From DASPTT01 sp035623275 (lineage in GTDB: Bacteria; Actinomycetota; Acidimicrobiia; Acidimicrobiales; UBA8190): a stretch of DNA of 34,611 nt. The notes beneath the pieces are model-generated. The model saw only the letters and a program-made list of their open reading frames with translations. It was not told the origin of the DNA and searched no databases. Shown here piece after piece: positions 23,513 to 31,453 of the stretch (the first letter of the stretch is position 1; every line of letters begins with the position of its first letter). The DNA lies in NCBI GenBank assembly GCA_035623275.1, contig DASPTT010000081.1:1-34611 (forward strand), written 5' to 3'. Both the position numbers and the translations under genes were made by a program.

Positions 23513-23749
23513 GTGGAGGGCGACATCCTCACGGTGGCCAACACCGCGCGCCAGATCGTCGCCCGCCCGCGGCTCTCGCTCGACCCCTACTCGTGCGGGG
23601 TGCCCGGCCTCTTGGCGCGCCAGGGCACTGCCACCACTCCGACCTGGTGGGTCCTTGCCGTCCGGGCCCGGCGGACCCGGGTCCGGACGGTGCCGGCCCC
23701 GGTCCCCGACTCAAGGGGGTCGCTTCGGTGGCCGATGCAACGAGTGTGA
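23513..23749 (+). CDS. Possible 78-residue protein or gene remnant
   Basis: A frame from GTG at 23513 whose first half (EGDILTVANTARQIVARP, then LSLDPYSCGVPGLLAR) shows strong GC3 bias and a natural residue mix, while the second half is Arg/Pro-rich and shadow-like. There is no ribosome site. It may be a real small gene, or the end of an older gene interrupted by a frameshift. No family is recognised. Confidence 0.25.
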   Translation: MEGDILTVANTARQIVARPRLSLDPYSCGVPGLLARQGTATTPTWWVLAVRARRTRVRTVPAPVPDSRGSLRWPMQRV

Positions 23750-23774
23750 CGGAAGCGGTGTACTGGCTCTCCCC

Positions 23775-24767
23775 ATGGCCTCGCTGATCCCCGGTCCGAA
23801 CCTGGGCCTGGAGGGCGCGCCCCACCTGGACTTCCAGCCCGCCGTCGACCTCTCGACCGGCCGCCTGCTGGGCTTCGAGGCACTGTTGCGCTGGGAGGCG
23901 GGCGGCCAGGCGGTCCCGCCCGGTGCGCTCATCCCGTGGGCCGAGGCGCGCGGGCTCATGACCGCCATCAACGCATGGATCCTGGCCGAGGCCTGCTCCC
24001 AGGCCGCCCGCTGGCCGTCGAACCTCCAGCTCGCCGTGAACTGCTCGGTGTTCCAGCTCCGGCGGCGGGAAGCGGCCGCGGCGGCGGCCGCGGCGCTCGA
24101 GCTCTCGGGGCTCGCGCCCGACCGCCTCGCCATCGAGATCACCGAGACGGCGCTCATCGACGACAGCGCCGTGGCCGACCTCCAGGCCATGAGCCGGCTC
24201 GGCGTCCAGCTCACACTGGACGACGTCGGCTCCGACTGGTCGGTGCTGAAGAACCTGGGCGACTGCGTGGTGAACACCATGAAGATCGACGGGACGCTCG
24301 TCGACGAGCTCAAGGTGTCCGGTTCGCCCACCCAGACCGTCGTGCAGACCATCGTCAGGATCAGCCGGTCCCTCGGCATCTGCACCGTCGCCGAGGCCGT
24401 GGAGACGGCCGTGCAGGTCGCGGTGCTGCGCGAGGCCGGGGTCGAGGTCGCGCAGGGGTTCTTCTTCTCGCCGCCCGTGTCCGCGGCGGAGGCCTACGGG
24501 CTCGCCGCCACGGTGCCGCTCCCCACCTACTCGCTCACCGTGCCCGGCGCCGCCCGGGAGCCGGCGGGCGTCACCGTCCCGCCACCCCAGCCGGTCCCGC
24601 CGGCCGCCGCCGTTGGTGCGCCGGCCGGCACCCGCCCGCCGTCGCGCGACGCTGGTCGTGTGCGCGAGCTCAGCGACGCCGTCGCCGCGCTGACCCAAGC
24701 CGTCGAGCGCCAGAGCGAGATCCTCGTCTCCCTGGTCGAGACGTCACGCCACTTCGTGGACGTCTAG
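23775..24767 (+). CDS. EAL-domain protein, probable cyclic-di-GMP phosphodiesterase
   Basis: A 330-residue protein. The EAL domain spans about residues 15-250, preceded by no sensor domain. Catalytic positions are mostly kept: E35 in FEALLRW, Asn in AVNCSVFQL, Glu in EITETALID, the Asp pair in LTLDDVGSDW, Lys in MKIDGTLVDEL, Glu in AEAVET and Gln in AQGFFFSPP. The usual DDFGTGYSSL reads DDVGSDWSVL and AEGVE reads AEAVE, so activity may be reduced or the protein may only bind the dinucleotide. A Pro/Ala linker leads to a C-terminal helix (ALTQAVERQSEILVSLVE) that looks like a short coiled coil. No ribosome site is obvious. Its stop overlaps the convergent CoA-transferase stop as CTAG. Confidence 0.85.
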   Translation: MASLIPGPNLGLEGAPHLDFQPAVDLSTGRLLGFEALLRWEAGGQAVPPGALIPWAEARGLMTAINAWILAEACSQAARWPSNLQLAVNCSVFQLRRREAAAAAAAALELSGLAPDRLAIEITETALIDDSAVADLQAMSRLGVQLTLDDVGSDWSVLKNLGDCVVNTMKIDGTLVDELKVSGSPTQTVVQTIVRISRSLGICTVAEAVETAVQVAVLREAGVEVAQGFFFSPPVSAAEAYGLAATVPLPTYSLTVPGAAREPAGVTVPPPQPVPPAAAVGAPAGTRPPSRDAGRVRELSDAVAALTQAVERQSEILVSLVETSRHFVDV

Positions 24768-25858
24768 CTTCCGTCCCCCCACGACACCGTGCGGGTCTCG
24801 TCGAGCACCGGCACCGGCCCGGGCGTGCGTGCGGGGTGCACCTCGTAGCGCGCCGGGTGCCCGAGGGCCGGCGTGGCCGGCGCGCCGGGCCCGAGTTCGC
24901 CGAGCACGGTGCCCCGCTCCCGGAAGTGGTCCAGGGCCAACATCGCTGCCCGGTCGAGGACGGGCGCCACCGGGACGTCGTGGGCCACGAGATCGGCCTG
25001 CACCTCCTTCAGCGTGCGCCGCGCCACCGCCGACGCGACCTGCTCGTCGAGCTCGACCTTGCGACGGATGCGGTCGCCGAGAGGGAGGTCCTCGAGGCCC
25101 TCCAGTGCCAGGGCGCGGCACATACGGGACCAGAAGTGCTGCTCGGCGAGCACGCCCATGGTCACATAGCGGTCGTCGGCCGTCCGGTAGATCCCGTAGC
25201 CGGGCATCCCGTTCATGGGCACGGGCGACCCGGCCGGGGTGAGGGTGCCGACCGCTCCCGTCCACGTGGCCAGGACGTCGGCGATGCCGACGTCGACGTA
25301 CTCACCCTCGCCGCTCGCCCGCGCCCGCAGACAGGCGGCGAGCACGGCCATGGCCGCGGCCATGCCGGCGCCGAGATCGCCCACGGGGATGGTGGCGGCG
25401 CGCGGTGGACCACCGCTCGGCGCCAGCACGCCCGCGTACGCCTGGTAGTTGATGTCGTGCCCCGGCACCGGCGCGAGCGGGCCGGTGGCGCCGTAGCCCG
25501 AGATCGAGCAGTACACGACGGACGGATTGCACGCCCGTACCGCCGCGTAGCCGACGCCCAACCGGTCGGCCACGCCCGGGCGGAAGCCCTCCATCACGAC
25601 CTCCGCATCGGCGGCCAGCTCGAGAACCCGGGCGCGGCCCTCGGGGTCCTTGAGGTCCGCCACCGTCGAGCGCTTGCCCGCGTTGAGGACGTCGAACAGC
25701 GGCGGGAACACGCGCATGGGGTCGCCGCCGGGGGGCTCGATCTTGATGACGTCCGCCCCCATCTCCGCCAGCAGCTGCGTGGCATAGGGCACAGGACGCC
25801 AGATGCCGAGGTCGAGCACTCGCAGGCCGTGGAGCAGGGGCGTGGGCACGGCGGGCAT
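24764..25858 (-). CDS. CaiB/BaiF-family CoA-transferase
   Basis: A 364-residue class III CoA-transferase, which moves CoA between carboxylic acids, or a racemase of the alpha-methylacyl-CoA type. The N-terminus has LLHGLRVLDLGIW, then MGADVIKIEPPGGDPMR, MEGFRPGVADRLGVGY and SGYGATGP. The catalytic Asp is D161 in VGDLGAGMAA. The C-terminal part (TLKEVQADLVAHDVPVAPVLD) closes the interlocked dimer fold. The N-terminus IWRPVPYATQLLAEMG is that of enzymes acting on bulky acyl groups in actinobacterial catabolism; the actual pair of acids is unknown. AGGA lies about 9 bases before the ATG. It lies 32 bp after the MFS exporter gene on the same strand, probably in one operon. Confidence 0.92.
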   Translation of the reverse strand: MPAVPTPLLHGLRVLDLGIWRPVPYATQLLAEMGADVIKIEPPGGDPMRVFPPLFDVLNAGKRSTVADLKDPEGRARVLELAADAEVVMEGFRPGVADRLGVGYAAVRACNPSVVYCSISGYGATGPLAPVPGHDINYQAYAGVLAPSGGPPRAATIPVGDLGAGMAAAMAVLAACLRARASGEGEYVDVGIADVLATWTGAVGTLTPAGSPVPMNGMPGYGIYRTADDRYVTMGVLAEQHFWSRMCRALALEGLEDLPLGDRIRRKVELDEQVASAVARRTLKEVQADLVAHDVPVAPVLDRAAMLALDHFRERGTVLGELGPGAPATPALGHPARYEVHPARTPGPVPVLDETRTVSWGDGS

Positions 25859-25890
25859 GATCGCGCGTCCTGGCCCCCCGGGCCGAGCCC

Positions 25891-27381
25891 TCAGTCGCGA
25901 CCGCAGAGGGCCGCGGGCTCGGTGGCCAGCGGCGCACCGTCGAGGGCGCAGTGCAGGCACTGGGCCGGCTCGTGCCCGGTCGCCCCCGCCCGTCCTTCGG
26001 GTGCCGGGGGGTTGCGGATCCCGACGGCGGCGACGACCCCGCCGGCGACGCACGCCGCGCCGGCCAGCAGCACCGCGCTGCGGAAGCTGGCGGACATCGA
26101 CGCGGGGTGCAGGTAGCTCGTCCCGGACATGCCGGTGAGCGCGGGGAGGACGGCCACGGCGATGAGGCTCCCGACCCGGGCGACGTCGTTGTTCACGGCG
26201 GAGGCCATGCCGGCGTGCTCGCGCGGCGCAGCGGCAAGGGCGGTCGCCGTCAACGGTGCGACGGTGATGGCGAGACCCAGGCCGAAGACGATGACGGCGG
26301 GGAGCACCCCCGAGGCATAGGAGCGATCGGTCGCCGCCCGCGCCAGGAGCGCCAGCCCCAGCCCCACCACCACCGGCCCGGCACTCATCTGCAGCCTCGG
26401 TCCGATGCGTGCCGCCAGCCGCCCCGAGCGGGCGGAGAGCAGGAGCATGATGGCCGTGAGCGGGAGCAGTGCGACGCCCGACTCGACGGGCGTGTACCCG
26501 TCGGCCACCTGGAGCTGGACCGGGAGGAGGAACAAGGCGCCGCCCAGTGCCGCGTAGACGATGAAGGTGACGACGTTGGTCACCGAGAACTGGCGGACCC
26601 GGAAAAGGCCCAGGGGCAGCATCGGCGCCCGGGCGCGCCGCTCCACCAGGACGAAGGCGACGCCCGCGGCGATGCCCAGCCCCATCGCCAAGGGGACCGA
26701 GGAGCGCGTCCAGCCGTGCGCGGGGCCCTCGATGAGCGCGTAGGTGACCCCGGCCAGGGCGACCGTCGCCAGCACGGCGCCGGCCCCGTCGATGCCCGGG
26801 CCCACGGTGGCGTCCGTCGACTCCGGCACGTGGCGGGCCGCCACCACCAGGACGAGGGCGCCGAGCGGCACGTTGATCAGGAAGATCCAGCGCCACGAGG
26901 CCGTGGCGATGAGGTACCCGCCGAGCAGCGGCCCCACCGCCGTGGCCAGGCCGCCGTAGGCCGACCACGCCCCGATGGCCCGTCCTGCGTCCTCCCCGTC
27001 GAAGGTCGCCTGCAAGATGGCGAGGCTCTCGGGCGTGAGCAGCGCGGCGCCGACGCCCTGGAGGACGCGCACGACCACGAGCGACGTGGTCCCGGGCGCC
27101 AGCGCGCAGGCGATCGAGCACGCCACGAAGACGACCACCCCGGCCACGAACATCCGCCGGCGCCCATAGTGGTCGCCGAGCGAGCCGCCCACCAGCAAGA
27201 GCGCGGCCAACGACAAGGTGTACCCGGTGACGACCCATTGCAGGGCGCCCACCGAGGCATGGAACTCCCGCCCGATGGTCGGCAGCGCGATGCCCACCAC
27301 CGTGGCGTCGATCGCCGCCATCCCCGAGCCGAGGACGGTGGCCGCTACGACCCACCGCCCGGCGGCGGTGCCCAGACGCAC
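25891..27381 (-). CDS. MFS drug exporter, DHA2 (EmrB/QacA) family, 14 TM
   Basis: A 496-residue proton-coupled exporter with about fourteen helices. Helix 1 carries the family's acidic residue in GMAAIDATVVGIALPTI. Motif A between helices 2 and 3 is GGSLGDHYGRRRMF. Motif B (RVLQGVGAALLTPESLAIL) and motif C (AYGGLATAVGPLLGGYL) follow, and a long loop separates the two central extra helices. The C-terminal tail is cytosolic with two Cys. Substrates of such pumps are usually lipophilic or cationic drugs and dyes. The GTG at 27381 is preceded by AAGGTGG. It lies between the CoA-transferase and an NmrA-like oxidoreductase gene with gaps of only 20-32 bp. Confidence 0.92.
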   Translation of the reverse strand: MRLGTAAGRWVVAATVLGSGMAAIDATVVGIALPTIGREFHASVGALQWVVTGYTLSLAALLLVGGSLGDHYGRRRMFVAGVVVFVACSIACALAPGTTSLVVVRVLQGVGAALLTPESLAILQATFDGEDAGRAIGAWSAYGGLATAVGPLLGGYLIATASWRWIFLINVPLGALVLVVAARHVPESTDATVGPGIDGAGAVLATVALAGVTYALIEGPAHGWTRSSVPLAMGLGIAAGVAFVLVERRARAPMLPLGLFRVRQFSVTNVVTFIVYAALGGALFLLPVQLQVADGYTPVESGVALLPLTAIMLLLSARSGRLAARIGPRLQMSAGPVVVGLGLALLARAATDRSYASGVLPAVIVFGLGLAITVAPLTATALAAAPREHAGMASAVNNDVARVGSLIAVAVLPALTGMSGTSYLHPASMSASFRSAVLLAGAACVAGGVVAAVGIRNPPAPEGRAGATGHEPAQCLHCALDGAPLATEPAALCGRD

Positions 27382-27401
27382 CGCGCCACCTTAGGGTCCC
27401 G

Positions 27402-28085
27402 CTAGGCCCCTTCGACCAGGACGGTCCGGTACAAGGACGCCGGGTCGTCGAGCACGTCGAGGAGGAAGGCGGCCACATCGGCGCGGGCGACACGGCTCGC
27501 CCGGCGCAGGCCGTTGGCGTCCGGCGCGATGCGCACCCGTCCGGTCGCGGCGCGGTTCACCAGCGGGGCGCACCGGACGATGGTCCAGGCCAGGTCCGAG
27601 GTCCGCAGCACCTCCTCGGCCGAGGCGGCGTCGGCGGCGAGCGCCCGTTCCATGGGGTGGCGGAGGTGGGCCCACGGCGAGCGCCGGTGGGCGGGGTCGG
27701 CCACGAAGTGGGACATGAGCACCACCCGGGTCACCCCGCACTCCGACATGGCCTGGACCAGGGCACCGCTGACGGCCGCCAGGGCCTGGTCCCCGGCGCG
27801 GCGTACGCCGATGGTGTCGACGACGGCGTCACAGCCCGCCAGGGCCGATCGCAGGTCGGCGGGGACAAGCGCGTCCCCGGCGACCACCGACAGGTTCGGC
27901 TCCGCCCACACCTTGCGCGGCTCGTGGACGAAGGCGGTCACCCGGCGCCCGGTCGCCAAGGCCTGGACCACGACCTGGCGGCCGGTCCGTCCCGACGCGC
28001 CGAGGACCAGCAGCTGCTCGGACCGCCGCCGCTCGGCGGTGCTCTCGCCGACACCGGCGCCGGTGGTGCGCTCCACGCTGCCCAC
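27402..28085 (-). CDS. NmrA-like NAD(P)-binding protein (atypical SDR)
   Basis: A 227-residue Rossmann-fold protein. The nucleotide loop is GASGRTGRQVV near residue 29, followed by AGDALVPADLRSALAGCDAVVDTIG and MSHFVADP, a pattern shared by NmrA/YwnB-like atypical SDRs. The classical YxxxK is absent, so it may be a reductase with a different active site or a redox-sensing protein rather than a dehydrogenase. The GTG at 28085 has no clear ribosome site, and a GTG three codons in (VERTTG) is possible. It heads a minus-strand group with the MFS exporter and CoA-transferase genes and is divergent from the pyruvate-kinase-like gene. Confidence 0.85.
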   Translation of the reverse strand: MGSVERTTGAGVGESTAERRRSEQLLVLGASGRTGRQVVVQALATGRRVTAFVHEPRKVWAEPNLSVVAGDALVPADLRSALAGCDAVVDTIGVRRAGDQALAAVSGALVQAMSECGVTRVVLMSHFVADPAHRRSPWAHLRHPMERALAADAASAEEVLRTSDLAWTIVRCAPLVNRAATGRVRIAPDANGLRRASRVARADVAAFLLDVLDDPASLYRTVLVEGA

Positions 28086-28113
28086 GGTTGCGCCGCGCCC
28101 GTGCCCGGCGAAG

Positions 28114-28226
28114 GGGACAAGGTCCCGCCCCGCCGAGAGTTCATCTCCTTGTCACCGGTCGTTCGCGTTCCGATCACCGATCACCCCCCGTCCCGACGCC
28201 TCGCGCAGGGCCGGGACCTTCGTCCC
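28114..28226. promoter_or_regulatory. Two GGGAC...GTCCC inverted repeats in a divergent gap
   Basis: GGGAC-3 bases-GTCCC (28114-28126) and GGGAC-4 bases-GTCCC (28213-28226) lie about 100 bp apart between the NmrA-like and pyruvate-kinase-like genes. They may be operator copies for a shared regulator. In such GC-rich DNA chance is possible. Confidence 0.25.
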
Positions 28227-28261
28227 TTGCTGGTCGAGGTGGCCCGCAGGACGCTGGGACC

Positions 28262-30148
28262 GTGGCGAACCATCCCGACACATCGTCCGTCGGCGTCCCC
28301 ACAGCCGCGGGTCCAGCCGCGCTGAGCGCGCAGCTCGACGACCTCCGTCGCGAGATGCGCCGTCGCCACGTGGAGTCGTCCGACACCTTCGAGCGCGTGC
28401 ATCCCTCGCACCGGCAGAGCGCGGCCAACCTGGTCGACTACCTGACGCTTCGCCGCCACGACATCCGCCAGCTCCAGGAGTCGCTGGCGGAGCTCGGACT
28501 CTCCTCGCTGGGCCGGTCGCAGGAGCACGTCATCACCACCGTCGAGCGGGTGCTCGACACCCTCGACCTGCTGACGGCCAACGGCTGGCGCCACCGGACG
28601 GAGGCGGCGGTCTCCTACGGCGGCGGACGGGAGACCCTGGAGGCCAACGCCACGGCGCTGCTCGGCCCCAGCCGCGCCCATCGCCAGACGCGGATCCTCG
28701 TGACCATGCCGGGCGAGGCCGCCACCGACTTCGAGCTGGTCCGGTCCCTGATCGACGCCGGGATGGACTGCGCGCGCATCAACTGCGCCCACGACGACGT
28801 GCCGAGCTGGCTGCGCATGGTCGAGAACCTGCGGGACGCGGCGAAGAAGACCGGCCGGCCGTGCCCCGTCCTCATGGACCTGCCCGGGCCCAAGCTGCGC
28901 ACCGGCCCGATCGAGCCGGGCCCTCGGGTCCTGCGCCTGCGTCCCCGGCGCGACGCCTGGGGCCGCTGCGCGGTGCCGGCCCAGGCCTTGCTGGTGGACG
29001 AGGACCGGTACGCGCTCGGGGCCTCCTCGGCCGCGGAGGGTGCGCTGTCCCAGCCCGGCGGCCGGCTCCCGTCGGCGGCGGGCGCAGTCCCGGTGATCCC
29101 GGTGCTCGGTCCGTGGCTGGGCGGCCTGCGGGCCGGTGACCGCATCCGCCTGCGGGACACCCGCGATTCGCCGCGCACGATGCGCGTCAGCTCCCTGGAG
29201 GAGGCGGGCGCGCGGATCGAGGTCGACGACACGACCTACCTGGAGGCAGGGACACGCCTGGTCGCGGACCACGGGGAAGGACGCGTCGGCTTGCTGGCGC
29301 CCCGGGTGCAGGCCCTCGACCTTCGTCCGGGCGACGTGCTCACGCTGACCGCCGATCTGGCGCCGGCGTCGCCGGGTGTGGCACGCATCGGCTGCACCTT
29401 GGCCCCGGCCCTCGACGCCGTGCGCGTCGGTCATCGGGTGTTCCTGGACGACGGCAAGATCGGCGGCGTGGTCGTCGACCGCCGCCCGGGCGAGGCCGAC
29501 GTCCGCATCACCCTGGCGTCGCCCGAGGGCACCAAGCTCCGCGCCGAGAAGGGCATCAACTTCCCCGACAGCGACCTACGCCTCCCGGCCCTCGCACCGG
29601 AGGACGACGCCCTCCTCCGGCTGATCGTCGAGCAGGCCGACCTCGTCGGGCTCTCCTTCGCGCAGGACGCCACCGACGTGATCACCCTGCAGCGCCGCCT
29701 GCACGAGCTCGGGGCCGCCCACCTCGGGATCGTCCTCAAGGTGGAGACGGCCCGCGGCTTCTCGGCCCTGCCCGAGATGCTCCTGGCGGGCATGGCGTCC
29801 GAGCGCGTCGGCGTGATGGTGGCCCGTGGCGACCTGGCCGTGGAATGCGGGTTCGAGCGTCTCGCCGAGGTCCAGGAAGAGATGCTCTGGCTCTGCGACG
29901 CCGCCCACGTCCCCGTGATCTGGGCCACGCAGGTGCTCGACCAGATGGCGCGCACGGGTCAGCCGTCGCGTGCCGAGATCTCGGACGCGGCGATGGGCGG
30001 GCGGGCGGAGTGCGTGATGCTCAACAAGGGACCCCACATCGTCGACGCGGTCGCCTCCCTCGACGACATCCTCGGGCGGATGGTCAGCCACCAGCGAAAG
30101 AACGTCGCTCTCCTCCGGCGGCTGCGCAGCTGGTCGCCGGGCCGCTGA
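28262..30148 (+). CDS. Long-form pyruvate-kinase-like protein
   Basis: A 628-residue protein. The first 140 residues are a helical extension (HPSHRQSAANLVDYLTLRRHD) typical of a long bacterial pyruvate-kinase branch. The barrel then starts with TRILVTMPGEA, continues with DAGMDCARINCAH, and DLPGPKLRTG near 206. A B-domain-like insert of about 200 residues follows. The active site includes K430 (EKGINFPD), KVETARGF, MVARGDLAVE from 519, and ATQVLDQMARTGQPSRAEISD. The usual C-terminal allosteric domain is missing; the protein ends 60 or so residues after the barrel. It probably transfers phosphate between phosphoenolpyruvate and ADP or related molecules, but a different substrate is possible. 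The start GTG at 28262 has only a weak ribosome site. Confidence 0.82.
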   Translation: MANHPDTSSVGVPTAAGPAALSAQLDDLRREMRRRHVESSDTFERVHPSHRQSAANLVDYLTLRRHDIRQLQESLAELGLSSLGRSQEHVITTVERVLDTLDLLTANGWRHRTEAAVSYGGGRETLEANATALLGPSRAHRQTRILVTMPGEAATDFELVRSLIDAGMDCARINCAHDDVPSWLRMVENLRDAAKKTGRPCPVLMDLPGPKLRTGPIEPGPRVLRLRPRRDAWGRCAVPAQALLVDEDRYALGASSAAEGALSQPGGRLPSAAGAVPVIPVLGPWLGGLRAGDRIRLRDTRDSPRTMRVSSLEEAGARIEVDDTTYLEAGTRLVADHGEGRVGLLAPRVQALDLRPGDVLTLTADLAPASPGVARIGCTLAPALDAVRVGHRVFLDDGKIGGVVVDRRPGEADVRITLASPEGTKLRAEKGINFPDSDLRLPALAPEDDALLRLIVEQADLVGLSFAQDATDVITLQRRLHELGAAHLGIVLKVETARGFSALPEMLLAGMASERVGVMVARGDLAVECGFERLAEVQEEMLWLCDAAHVPVIWATQVLDQMARTGQPSRAEISDAAMGGRAECVMLNKGPHIVDAVASLDDILGRMVSHQRKNVALLRRLRSWSPGR

Positions 30149-30169
30149 CCCAGGGGTCGGCGTCAGCGG
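30142..30169. terminator. Inverted repeat spanning two convergent stop codons
   Basis: CCGCTGAC (30142-30149) and GTCAGCGG (30162-30169) form a perfect 8-bp stem with a 12-base loop. The stop codons of the pyruvate-kinase-like gene (TGA) and the P450 gene (TCA on plus) both lie in the arms. It is well placed as a bidirectional terminator, although no T-run follows. Confidence 0.5.
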
Positions 30170-31410
30170 AGCGTCGCGACGACGGGGAGGTGCTTGACGC
30201 CGCCCACGAAGTTGGCCTGGGCGAATTCGGGCTCCCCGTCGAGGGCGATCTCGTCCACCGCCGCGAGCAGCCTCGGGAGGAGGGTGCGGATCTCGCGCCG
30301 TGCGAAGGTCGAGCCCAGGCAGAAGTGCTCGCCGCCGCCGAAGGCGATGGTGCGGTTGGCGTTGTGCCGGGTCACGTCGAAGGTCATCGGGTCCTCGAAG
30401 ACGCGCTCGTCGCGGTTCGCCGACGGGTACGACAAGAGGAGCCGGTCGCCCGCGGGGATCTCGACGCCGGACAGCGTGGCCGGCTCGGTCAGGTAGCGCA
30501 GGAAATGACGCACGGGCGAGGTCCAGCGGATCATCTCCTCGGCGGCGTTGGGTACCAGAGAGGGCTCGGCCTGCAGCGTCGTCACCTGCTCGGGGTGGCG
30601 CAGCAGGGCCTCGAGCCCGCCCGAGAGCGCGAACGACGTGGTGTCGTGCCCGGCCGTGGCCACGATGGTGAAGTACCAGAGTGTGGCGTCGCGGTCCATC
30701 GGGCAGCCACCCACCTGCGCGTTGGCGATGACGGTGGCCAGGTCGTCGGTCGGCCGGGCCCTGCGGTCCGCCGCCAGCCCGTTGAAGTACTCCTCGAACT
30801 CGGCGATCGTCCTGGTGACCATGGCGAAGGGATCGCTGAGGTCTCCCATGTACTCGGGGTCGGCCGCACCGAAGAGGCCCTGGGTGAGGCGGAGCATGGT
30901 GGGCTCGTCCTCCTCGGGCACGCCGAAGATGCTCATGATCACCCGCAGCGTGTAGGGGACGGCGATGTCCTGGGCGAAGTCGCACCGGCCGCCGAGGTCG
31001 CGGAACGTGGCGACGAATTGGTCCGCGATGGCGTCGATGCCCGCCTGACGCTGGGCCACGGCCCGGGGCCGGAACCAGGCGTTGGCGACGGCGCGGTGCT
31101 CGTGGTGCTCCTCGCCGTCCATGTGGATGAGCGTCTTGGGCTCGATTCCCATCGCGCCCAGCATTTCGAACTGCAGGTCGGGACCCAGGACGGAGTTGCG
31201 CGTGTTGAGGAACCGGTCGTTGTGGCGCGACACGCCGAAGACGTCCTCGAAGCGGGTCACCGCCCAGAACGGCGTGTAGCCCTCGGCCTCGACCCGCAGG
31301 ACGGGGGCGTCGTCGCGCAGCGTTCGGGCAACGTCGTGCCAGGCGTCCTGGTCGACGTAGGCGGCGGGGTCGATGAAGATGGCGCCGCGAGGGTCGGGAG
31401 GGGCCACCAC
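30163..31410 (-). CDS. Cytochrome P450
   Basis: A 415-residue soluble bacterial P450, which would use electrons from a ferredoxin to hydroxylate an organic substrate. The I-helix reads ATAGHDTTS, with the acid/Thr pair for oxygen activation; the K-helix ExxR is EEMIR; the heme loop is FGGGEHFCLG with ligand C364. Length and sequence suit the class I actinobacterial enzymes of the CYP125/142/124-like neighbourhood acting on steroids or fatty acids, but the family cannot be fixed. GAGGAG lies just before two adjacent GTG codons (31410 and 31407), either of which could start it. It lies 43 bp after ctaD on the same strand, close enough to share a transcript. Confidence 0.93.
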   Translation of the reverse strand: MVAPPDPRGAIFIDPAAYVDQDAWHDVARTLRDDAPVLRVEAEGYTPFWAVTRFEDVFGVSRHNDRFLNTRNSVLGPDLQFEMLGAMGIEPKTLIHMDGEEHHEHRAVANAWFRPRAVAQRQAGIDAIADQFVATFRDLGGRCDFAQDIAVPYTLRVIMSIFGVPEEDEPTMLRLTQGLFGAADPEYMGDLSDPFAMVTRTIAEFEEYFNGLAADRRARPTDDLATVIANAQVGGCPMDRDATLWYFTIVATAGHDTTSFALSGGLEALLRHPEQVTTLQAEPSLVPNAAEEMIRWTSPVRHFLRYLTEPATLSGVEIPAGDRLLLSYPSANRDERVFEDPMTFDVTRHNANRTIAFGGGEHFCLGSTFARREIRTLLPRLLAAVDEIALDGEPEFAQANFVGGVKHLPVVATLR

Positions 31411-31453
31411 TGCTCCTCGGGTCGGTGTCGCCCCACGCTATCCCGCCCCTGGG

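Larger units (their letters stand above)
23459..23774. other. 316-bp divergent region before the EAL gene
   Basis: Between the SRPBCC and EAL genes. It holds one low-confidence small frame (23513-23749) and a GC-rich structured stretch with a perfect 12-bp palindrome GGACCCGGGTCC at 23673-23684, flanked by TCCGG/CCGGA. I do not recognise a known riboswitch, including cyclic-di-GMP classes. Confidence 0.5.

Noticed and set aside
23721..23774. DnaJ-like zinc motif CNECDGSG in frame with the EAL protein
   Set aside because: No start codon lies suitably upstream in that frame, only one CxxC pair is present, and the preceding residues are low-complexity.
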